Positions 55,047 through 61,747 of a stretch of 64,000 bases of DNA are shown here, piece after piece. Each line of letters begins with the position of its first letter. Position 1 is the stretch's first letter. The notes beneath the pieces are model-generated. The model had not been told where the DNA came from. It saw only the letters and a program-made list of their open reading frames with translations, and did not search any database. The position numbers and the translations under genes were made by a program. The stretch comes from CBDDEC01 sp965226785 (lineage in GTDB: Bacteria; Chloroflexota; Dehalococcoidia; UBA2979): the NCBI GenBank assembly GCA_965226785.1, contig CBDDEC010000003.1:124001-188000 (forward strand), read 5' to 3'.

Positions 55047-55076
55047 TGTGTAGAACATTTGTTCGGATCATGTCAA
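55047..55076 (-). promoter_or_regulatory. SOS promoter of the capsid-tail gene block
   Basis: On the minus strand: -35 TTGACA (55076-55071), an 18-base spacer holding GAACAAATGTTC, then -10 TACACA (55052-55047). A GGGGG ribosome binding site precedes the ATG at 55039. The box AGAACATTTGTTCG (plus strand 55052-55065) fills the spacer exactly as in the promoter at 43580-43609. Confidence 0.85.
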
Positions 55077-55324
55077 TCCGCGCCAGGTTCGAGGCCCGCC
55101 TGACCTCGACCCAACACAGAGATGGCGCTCAGAAGCATCGAGATCATCGTCTGGAATCAAGACGAGCAGCGATGGGAGAACACACTGCCCTCCCTCAAGC
55201 GCTGTGAACTGGATGATCTGGGTGACCCGGCGCCCATCCCGATATCATCACGGACGCCATCGTGTCTGAACGCATGCAGCGTCGAATCGACCGCCTGCTG
55301 CGATGAGCTGGGGCGAGTAGACCG

Positions 55325-56638
55325 TCAGTTCAGCGGCGCGGCGTCGATAACCCCTCGCGTGACGCCGTAGGACACGGCCGCCGCCCTGTTGGTGGCCTTC
55401 GTCTTGGCCAGGATGCTCTTCACGTGATGAGCCACCGTATTCGGGCTGATTCCTAGACTCTCAGCGATCTCGGCGTTCGTTGCGCCCGTAGCGATCAGTT
55501 CGAGGACCTCGGTCTCGCGTCCGCTCAGGTGTGCAGTGACTCCACCCGGGCGCGCCTCGATCTCCCCAAGCAGGGGCTCGACATCGCACACCTGATTCCA
55601 GTCGAGAGCCTCCAGCAACACGACAAGCGCATGAGTCCCGCTGACTCCAATGAGCCAGCGGGTAGTTACTCCCTCGAGCGACAGAAAGCCCTCCAGCAGC
55701 CCATCGTGCCCGATCGGAAACCAGAGCTGCCGCGTGGTCCGCGTTAGCGCGGCGACATCAAAGCCCTGTGGAAGCGTGAAGTCGTCGCCGTCGTCCAGCA
55801 GCTCAAATCCGCCCTCGCTCTCGTCCAGGATCTGTTCGAGGAAGCCGGCTGAGTCCAGATCTCCACACTCGTGCATTCGGGCGCTCATCCCCAGCGCCCC
55901 AGGCTCGGTGCCCGATGGCGAGAAGTTGCACCCGTAGTGCTTGTTGCCAAAGTGGCTGAGTAGCCACTCGTCCGGAGTCACGATCGAGATAGGCACGTTG
56001 TATGGCGTCAGGTCGTAGGTCCGGGTTGGCCGCTTACCGTTGACCGACTCCACGAGGGCGAGGCTTAACCCAGACTCGGTCCCTGGAAGGTTGCGCACTC
56101 CGCCAACGACGCGGTCACCCGGCATCAGATCGATGCGGGCGCACAGGCTCGCGGCGAGCTGAACGCGGTTGCTGCCATCGGTCTGCAGCTCGAGCGATCC
56201 ATCGGTGAGGCGGACGACCTGTCCGGTCGCCGGCTTCGTTGTGAATCCAGCCTTCCGGATCACTTGTGCGCTCGCATAGATCGGAACATCCGACTGCAAC
56301 GCAATCGCGATGGCATCACTGGGTCGCGCGTCGATGTTCGTGGTGCCACGTGCGTCGCGGACCACGACCTCCGCGTAGTACGCATCATCGGTCACTCGCC
56401 GTACGACGACGCGCTGGATCACGCCTTCTCTTGCCTCGATTGCGTTCCGGACGAGCTCGTGCGTCAACGGTCGTGGCCACTCGACGCTACGGAGCGTCCA
56501 GTAGATCACATCGGCTTCGTGCTTCCCGATCCCAATCCAGAAATAGGTGTCGGTCTCCGTTGTCTTCAGCAGCAGAGTCCGGGCGTCCCGCCAGTCGAGC
56601 AGCGGCGCGCGAATCGACAGGACCTCCACACGCTGCAT
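55325..56638 (-). CDS. Bifunctional-nuclease (DUF151) / LuxR helix-turn-helix fusion
   Basis: 437 residues. Near residue 40-130 lies a DUF151 (BFN) domain: EADVIYWTLRSVEWPRPLTH, VVVRRVTDDAYYAEVVVRD and the signature NIDARPSDAIAIALQSDVPI. A middle region of unclear fold follows. The C-terminal 65 residues are a LuxR-type DNA-binding domain (LSGRETEVLELIATGATNAE, LGISPNTVAHHVKSILAK). BFN proteins have RNase/DNase activity in plants and bacteria; joined to a DNA-binding module, this looks like a regulator with a nuclease or ligand-sensing domain. I know of no standard description of this fusion. The start is ATG at 56638. Confidence 0.8.
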   Translation of the reverse strand: MQRVEVLSIRAPLLDWRDARTLLLKTTETDTYFWIGIGKHEADVIYWTLRSVEWPRPLTHELVRNAIEAREGVIQRVVVRRVTDDAYYAEVVVRDARGTTNIDARPSDAIAIALQSDVPIYASAQVIRKAGFTTKPATGQVVRLTDGSLELQTDGSNRVQLAASLCARIDLMPGDRVVGGVRNLPGTESGLSLALVESVNGKRPTRTYDLTPYNVPISIVTPDEWLLSHFGNKHYGCNFSPSGTEPGALGMSARMHECGDLDSAGFLEQILDESEGGFELLDDGDDFTLPQGFDVAALTRTTRQLWFPIGHDGLLEGFLSLEGVTTRWLIGVSGTHALVVLLEALDWNQVCDVEPLLGEIEARPGGVTAHLSGRETEVLELIATGATNAEIAESLGISPNTVAHHVKSILAKTKATNRAAAVSYGVTRGVIDAAPLN

Positions 56639-56809
56639 CCTCAGCCCCTTTCGGAAGTACCCATCCGGGTTGATTCTCGCGGACGCTCCCGGATCTGCCT
56701 ATAGCCAGATCGGGTGGTCTGCGTCATCTCCCTCGGTACTCGCTATCATCACGCTCGCCATGAATCGAACGAAGCCTGACGCTGAGCACGTCGCGGTGGG
56801 GTGGGCGTG

Positions 56810-58126
56810 ATGGAACTCGACGTTCGATACGCGCGGACTACCGACGGTGTGAACGTGGCTTACGCGACCGTCGGATCGGGACCGACTGTGATCTTCCCGC
56901 CGGGTTGGATTAGCCATCTCCAGCTCTTCTGGGACGGGGCGACGTACTACAGGATGTTCGGCGAGATGATCGCCGAAACGCATCGTCTCGTCCTCTACGA
57001 CAACCGCGGCTGCGGTCTATCAGATAGGGACATCAAGGATGTGTCAGCCGACACGTTGATGCTCGATCTGGATGCAGTCGTGGAAGCGATCGACGCAGAT
57101 CGGTTCGCGCTGTTCGCCGTCTCGTGGGCCGGCCCAATGGCGGTGCGCTACGCGGTCGAGAACCCGGAGCGTGTGACCCGCCTCGGCTTCTACGGCAGCT
57201 ACCCGGCACATCGAGCAGTCGATCCGGAGATGTTGGCTGTGCTCCGAGCGAGCTGGGGCGTCGCTTCTCGCGAGTTCTACAGCCGGCTGACACCTGACGG
57301 CGATTTCACGCAGGAGATGCTGGAGGCGGGTGCGAAGAGATTGCGAGAGGCGGCGACGGCCGACGTTGGTCTCGCCTACCAGGGCATGGTGGACGATCAG
57401 CGCCCTCAACTATCAAGGGTTCGCGCACCAACCCTGGTCGTCCATCGACGCGGTGACGAGGCCGTGCCAGTCGCCGGGGGCCGCGAACTGGCCGCGGGCA
57501 TCCCCGACGCTCGGTTCGTCCTGCTCGAAGGACGCAATCATGTGCCGGTCGCGTCGGACGCCTCGGAAGCTGCGAACACGATGGCCCCCATTCTGACCTT
57601 CCTTGCCGAGGACCTGCCGACCGGCTACGCGGCAGGAGGATTCGAGGAGGGCTTCCAGACCATCCTCTTCACCGACCTCGAAGCCAGCACACCGCTGACC
57701 CAGCGTCTTGGCGACGAGGGTGCGCAGGAGTTGCTCCGCGGCCACAACACCACCGTCCGGGCCGCCCTTGACGAGTATGGTGGCCGCGAGGTGAAGCACA
57801 CCGGCGACGGCATCATGGCCTCGTTCCCCAGTGCCGTCTCCGCAGTCACTGCTGCATTGCAGATTCAGCGGGGGCTGGCCGGAGGCGAGGTGCGGGTTCG
57901 CGTCGGGCTGAACGCAGGGGAGCCAATCGTCGACAACGACGACCTGTTCGGCCTGAGCGTGATCAAGGCCGCACGCATCGCCGACCGCGCGGAACCGGGG
58001 ACAGTGCTCGTGAGCCATGTCGTAAAGCAGCTCTGCGAGGGCAAGACGTTCGAGTTCGCCTCGCTGGGAGCGGTGAGCCTGAAGGGCCTTGATGAGGCGG
58101 TGGAGCTATTCGAGGTGCGCGGATGA
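56810..58126 (+). CDS. Alpha/beta-hydrolase fused to a class III adenylate/guanylate cyclase domain
   Basis: 438 residues. The N-terminal 265 are an alpha/beta-hydrolase: PTVIFPPGWISHLQLFW, VLYDNRGCGLSD, an elbow FAVSWAGPMA (Ser), and RGDEAVP … EGRNHVPV (Asp, His). The C-terminal 170 are a cyclase homology domain: ILFTDLEASTPLTQRLGDEG with metal Asp, VKHTGDGIMASFPSA with the second metal Asp, and VRVGLNAGEPIVDNDDLFG. Class III cyclases make cAMP or cGMP. This fusion occurs in mycobacteria and Chloroflexota and may couple a lipid or quorum-like ligand to a second messenger. ATG at 56810 is preceded by GGGGTGGG. Confidence 0.85.
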   Translation: MELDVRYARTTDGVNVAYATVGSGPTVIFPPGWISHLQLFWDGATYYRMFGEMIAETHRLVLYDNRGCGLSDRDIKDVSADTLMLDLDAVVEAIDADRFALFAVSWAGPMAVRYAVENPERVTRLGFYGSYPAHRAVDPEMLAVLRASWGVASREFYSRLTPDGDFTQEMLEAGAKRLREAATADVGLAYQGMVDDQRPQLSRVRAPTLVVHRRGDEAVPVAGGRELAAGIPDARFVLLEGRNHVPVASDASEAANTMAPILTFLAEDLPTGYAAGGFEEGFQTILFTDLEASTPLTQRLGDEGAQELLRGHNTTVRAALDEYGGREVKHTGDGIMASFPSAVSAVTAALQIQRGLAGGEVRVRVGLNAGEPIVDNDDLFGLSVIKAARIADRAEPGTVLVSHVVKQLCEGKTFEFASLGAVSLKGLDEAVELFEVRG

Positions 58127-58434
58127 GTGCACCAGGGTCCCAATCCCGCTTCGCGCACGACACAGAGAGAGCCTGTTAAGGCTCTCATCTGCGACCGATC
58201 TTGTGGGTCGGCACGTCGAGACGGTCGTCCTGCGTCCTCGTGCGCCAGCAGCGATCGAGTGCCCCGTCATGATGCAAATCGCCGTTCTAGAGCTGGCGTC
58301 GAGGGCGCGCCCGGGGGCGCAACATCCTCGTGGTGGCCGCGTCACTAGCGCGACCGCTGCCGGCACGAGTCGGCGCGCCCACGGCACCGACTCGTGCCTG
58401 ATCGCCGGGCGGCCGTGTGGCGCTGGGCCAGTGG
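58127..58434. other. Intergenic region, no gene seen
   Basis: 308 bases between convergent genes. Frames present have no family-like features. A GC-rich palindromic stretch (CGCGCCCGGGGGCGC-like, near 58307-58321) could fold as a terminator, but has no T run. Confidence 0.5.
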
Positions 58435-58884
58435 CTACCGCCGAGCGAGAGCAGCCTGCGCCGAGCGCCCGCGGCGTGGCGCCTGCTTCCACACGGCATC
58501 TCGCATCGAGGTGGCGCACTCCGCCTCGTTGGCGCAGGTGCACCCCTCGAGGTGCATCAGCAGAATCTGCATCCGCTGGATGTGCGTGGCCTGGCGCTCC
58601 AGCTCGGCATGCTTCGCCTTCGCCAGCTCTTGCCAGCGCTTCGACATCGGTGTCGGCGCGGGGAAGGACTCGAACAGCGTGCGCACCTCTGCCAGCGTGA
58701 ACCCCACCGCCTGCGCCGCCGCGATCAGCGTGAGGCGGTCCAGCGCACCGCTGTCGTAGCGTCGCCGCCCGTTGACGCGCTCCAATGGCACGACCAGGCC
58801 GATGCTGTCGTAGTACCGCAACTTCGAGGTGGCCACGCCAGCGGCTGCCGCCACCTCACCAATGCCGTAGCTTCGCTCAGTCAT
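58435..58884 (-). CDS. MerR-family transcriptional regulator
   Basis: 149 residues from ATG 58884. The winged HTH is YGIGEVAAAAGVATSKLRYYDSIGL with RVNGRRRYDSGALDRL. A coiled-coil dimer helix follows, and the C-terminal effector region has a Cys cluster (EGCTCANEAECAT), suggesting metal or redox sensing. The frame is open upstream to 59004, but it lacks the family start and overlaps the operator. It should bind the palindrome at 58905-58923 in its own divergent promoter region. Inducer is unknown. Confidence 0.88.
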   Translation of the reverse strand: MTERSYGIGEVAAAAGVATSKLRYYDSIGLVVPLERVNGRRRYDSGALDRLTLIAAAQAVGFTLAEVRTLFESFPAPTPMSKRWQELAKAKHAELERQATHIQRMQILLMHLEGCTCANEAECATSMRDAVWKQAPRRGRSAQAALARR

Positions 58885-58898
58885 CTCGACCGTCCCGC

Positions 58899-58929
58899 TT
58901 GACTTCAAGTTCACTTGAACTTGTACACC
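58899..58929 (+). promoter_or_regulatory. MerR-type operator-promoter with 19-base spacer
   Basis: -35 TTGACT (58899-58904), a 19-base spacer and -10 TACACC (58924-58929). The spacer contains the dyad AAGTTCA / TGAACTT. An over-long 19-base spacer that the regulator untwists is the hallmark of MerR-activated promoters. It drives the rightward genes from 58955. Confidence 0.85.
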
Positions 58930-58954
58930 TGATCCCGAACCGGAGGCAACATCG

Positions 58955-59173
58955 ATGCTGCTCGAGATCTTCGGCGCCGCCGCCGCCGCCCTCCTCGTCG
59001 TCACCTACGGCCTTGAGGCGCGGTCGCACTGGTACGTGCTCGGCTTCGCTGGCGCCTGCATCGGCGTCGCCCTCTATGCCGTCGCCACCGACGCCTGGCT
59101 GTTCGCGGTCCTGGAGGGCCTGTGGGCCGTGATCGCCATGCGTCGCTGGCGTCTGCGCACCGCGCTGGATTGA
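58955..59173 (+). CDS. Small three-helix membrane protein (CBU_0592-like)
   Basis: 72 residues with hydrophobic helices IFGAAAAALLVVTYGLEARS, VLGFAGACIGVALYAVATDA and LFAVLEGLWAVIAM. The plan resembles CBU_0592-type small membrane proteins of unknown function. It is the first gene under the MerR promoter. GGAGG lies before the ATG. Confidence 0.65.
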   Translation: MLLEIFGAAAAALLVVTYGLEARSHWYVLGFAGACIGVALYAVATDAWLFAVLEGLWAVIAMRRWRLRTALD

Positions 59174-59187
59174 CGAAGGGGATTCCG

Positions 59188-59502
59188 ATGACCGAAGCCC
59201 ACCTCACATGCGACCTGGAGGCTTTGAGCGCCGCCGACCGTGCCGAGCACGAGGCGCTCTCGCGGCAGCTCCACACGGCGACCCGCGACGTGACGCGGAG
59301 CGCCGAGGGCGTCACACTCGCCCTCGACGGCGGAGCGGAGGCACTGACGCTCGCCGCCCGCTGGGCCGCGCTCGAGACGCAGTGCTGCCCCTTCTGGCGC
59401 ATCGAACTGACGTACGAGGCCGGCTCCACGGCCATCACGCTCAGCGGCCCCGAGGCCGCGGCCCCGATGCTCGATGAAGTCGCGGCGGGCTTCGCGGGCT
59501 GA
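59188..59502 (+). CDS. Small cysteine-motif protein in the MerR operon
   Basis: 104 residues. The notable motif is LETQCCPFWRIELTYE, a paired Cys followed by an aromatic stretch. Similar CCPF proteins occur beside MerR-type metal regulators, so metal or redox binding is plausible, but no activity is established. It follows the membrane protein by 14 bases, with AAGGGG upstream of the ATG. Together with the regulator it forms a self-contained inducible unit. Confidence 0.65.
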   Translation: MTEAHLTCDLEALSAADRAEHEALSRQLHTATRDVTRSAEGVTLALDGGAEALTLAARWAALETQCCPFWRIELTYEAGSTAITLSGPEAAAPMLDEVAAGFAG

Positions 59503-59521
59503 GGCGAGACCCAACGATGCC

Positions 59522-60058
59522 CTAGCGCTCACGCTCGCGCAGGCCGGCCGCGATCTTTTCTTGCGACGTCAGCACGTCGTGGTTCGCTCCGCCGCGTGCC
59601 GGGGCGCCGACGGGGAAACTGGCGCCCGATGGGGCGTCGTCGTCTGTCGCCTGCAAGCGATCGCGGATGCGCGCGACGGCACTGCGGGCGGCCGCGACCG
59701 ACTCGTCGAGCTCCTCGAGCGTGTCTCCGTGGACGAGGTCGGGCGGCAGCTCCGGCTCGGCGGCGAGGACGGCAGCGCGGTAGCGCGCCAGTGCGGCCTG
59801 TGTGGCTGACCGCTCGGCATCGAGCGCGGCTTCCGTCGAGGCGAGTTCGGACGCCAGCCGAGCCTGCTCCTCGTCCTCCGTCGACTCTAAATCGTCGAGT
59901 GCATCGTCGAGCGCGTCGTCGATCACATGGTCGGAGCCGGCTTCCTCCGCCTCCAGCGCGGCCGGCTCGGCCGCGGCGTCGGAGGCCAGGGGCGCGCCGT
60001 CGTCGTCGATCAGCGAGTCCTGCGCGATTGTCGTGGCGTGAGCGTCGGTCATCGTCAT
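59522..60058 (-). CDS. Phage scaffold-like coiled-coil protein
   Basis: 178 residues. The N-terminal half is acidic (DDALDDALDDLESTEDEEQA), followed by a long coiled coil (ARLASELASTEAALDAERSA). The end carries PELPPDLVHGDTLEELDESV and the terminal LTSQEKIAAGLRERER. This plan, especially the 'leads-to-D-T-LEEL' strand and final helix, matches capsid scaffolding proteins of actinobacterial/Chloroflexota phages. In a phage it would sit just upstream of the capsid gene, whose remnant starts at 55039 on the same strand. GAGGAGATGAC precedes the ATG. Confidence 0.6.
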   Translation of the reverse strand: MTMTDAHATTIAQDSLIDDDGAPLASDAAAEPAALEAEEAGSDHVIDDALDDALDDLESTEDEEQARLASELASTEAALDAERSATQAALARYRAAVLAAEPELPPDLVHGDTLEELDESVAAARSAVARIRDRLQATDDDAPSGASFPVGAPARGGANHDVLTSQEKIAAGLRERER

Positions 60059-60164
60059 CTCCTCATCGATCCGTGGTTGGGTGGTGTGGGACGCTAGGTC
60101 GCGCGTTCACGATCGCCGAGACCTCGGTGGCATCCGGCGCGGCGAGCGAGCGCCCGGGGTGACG

Positions 60165-61055
60165 ATGTCGAAGCAGCCCGACCGAGCGACCGTCGAGCGC
60201 ATCGTGCGTCGCTGGCGTGCCGACGCCGAGCTCGTGCGCAGCTGGGACCTCGACGACGGATCGTCGGCCACGATGACGGCCGTCGAGGTGGCCGACGGCG
60301 GCGGCCGCGAGCGGATCGTCGTGCGGCAGGCCGTCCAGGCCTGGCACGACGCCGCGAGCGAGCACCGCGTGCTGACCCACCTCGCGGCCACCGACGTGCC
60401 CGCGCCCCGGCCGCTGCTCCTCGACGAGTCACGCGAGCTGCTGCCTGCGCCCTATCTGGTCACCCGCTACATCGAGGGCGCATGGACGGTCGACCCGCCG
60501 GACCGGGAGCGCTTCGCGCGAGGTCTCGCCGACGGTCTCGCTGCCATCCACCGCGCGCCCTTGCCGGCATTCGAGCTGCCCTCGGCGGCGACGCGCGCCG
60601 AGACCCTGCTCGGCCGCTCCGAGCGCTCGCCCGCGCGCGACACGCTCGCCGCGGCCTGGCCACCTCCGCCAGCGGAGCCGCGACTGCTCCACGGCGACTA
60701 CTGGCCATGCAACGTGCTCTGGCACGAAAGCAGAATCGCGGGCGTCATCGACTGGGAGGACGCGGCCAGGGGCGACCCGCTCTCGGACCTCGCCATCTGC
60801 CGCCTCGACCTCACGCTGATCGTCGGCGCTGATGTGCGCGACGCCTTCTCGGCGCGCTACCTCGAGGCCACAGCAACCGATCCGGCGTCGCTCCCGTACT
60901 GAGACCTCGTCGCCGCGATTCACGCTGCGCCGCACCTCGACGAGTGGGCGGCGGGCTGGCTCGCGCGCGGCTATGCGCACCTCGACGCCACCGCGCTCCA
61001 CCGCGACCACACGGCGTTCGTCCGCGCTGCCCTCGACGCGATCGAGCCGAGCTGA
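60165..61055 (+). CDS. Aminoglycoside/choline-kinase-like phosphotransferase, in-frame TGA
   Basis: The APH fold is clear: SEHRVLTHLAATDVPAPRPL, PYLVTRYIEGAWTV, the catalytic loop LLHGDYWPCNVLW and the metal site VIDWEDAARGDPLSDLAI. A TGA at 60900-60902 follows DPASLPY. In the same frame the family C-terminus then continues, DLVAAIHAAPHLDEWAAGWL, to a TGA at 61053-61055. Family members usually read LPYWDL here, so Trp to TGA is the direct explanation. The full product has 296 residues. These kinases modify small alcohols; the substrate is unknown. Whether it is functional depends on readthrough or error. Confidence 0.78.
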
Positions 61056-61167
61056 CCACCGGCCGTCTTGCCTACCGTGCGACGATGGATCCCACGGCGG
61101 GCGTCGCTCGCCGGGCCTGCGCGGGTGCCTTTGGGCGCCGGCGCGGGGCCGTAGCGGCGGCCGGCGG

Positions 61168-61292
61168 CGTCGAGGTTTGCGCCTCGACGACCCGCATTCA
61201 TCGCCAACGAAGGCCCGACTGAGGGCGCAGGCGATGGGCGGGGGCTCCGGGTGACGGCCAGCTACTCCGGGCCTCGGGCAGACCGCCCGAGG
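61168..61292 (+). promoter_or_regulatory. Two hairpins in the leader of a small gene
   Basis: Hairpin 1: CGTCGAGG (61168-61175) and CCTCGACG (61182-61189), a 6-base loop. Hairpin 2: CCTCGGGC (61272-61279) and GCCCGAGG (61285-61292), a 5-base loop, ending about 20 bases before the next start. They may be terminator or RNA regulatory elements. I could not match them to a known riboswitch class. Confidence 0.4.
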
Positions 61293-61311
61293 CGTAGTGG
61301 GAGGTTAGCAC

Positions 61312-61569
61312 ATGGAGCCAAACGGACAGCCCCGCGAATACAAAGTCGCGTACGTCGACTTCCGCGGGCGCATATCCAGCGACGGTGTGGAGTTCATCCG
61401 CCAGAGCGGGGAGCACCGCACCACATTCGTGTCTCGTTACCTCACGGCCCTGGGTCTTGAGGGCTGGGCGCTCGAGGCGACACATCGCCTCGGACGGCCG
61501 GACACCGGCTACTTCGTCCTCGCACGGCCCGCCGTGCAGGATGCAGCGGCCACGGAAAGCAGCAGCTAG
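61312..61569 (+). CDS. Small DUF4177-like protein
   Basis: 85 residues. YKVAYVDFRGRISSDG, then RYLTALGLEGWALEATHRLG and TGYFVLARP follow the beta-alpha-beta pattern of the DUF4177 family, whose role is unknown. GGAGG lies 10 bases before the ATG. Two hairpins precede it. Confidence 0.65.
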   Translation: MEPNGQPREYKVAYVDFRGRISSDGVEFIRQSGEHRTTFVSRYLTALGLEGWALEATHRLGRPDTGYFVLARPAVQDAAATESSS

Positions 61570-61747
61570 CGGTCCGCCGCTAGCGAACCGGGAGGCCAGC
61601 GCCGCGATCTGCGGCGCGTTGGCAGCCCGGGCGAACTGACGTCACCCGCCGCCCACCGGCCGCCATGCGCGGTCGCGCCTGCCCTCAGTGTTGCGTAGTC
61701 TCGCCAACACCTCCGACGGGGTCGGAGCGACCGCAGAGAGGGCAGTC

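Noticed and set aside
55122..55370. 82-residue reading frame on the plus strand between capsid and BFN-LuxR genes
   Set aside because: It has no family-like features, overlaps the BFN-LuxR 3' end, and its composition is that of non-coding sequence.
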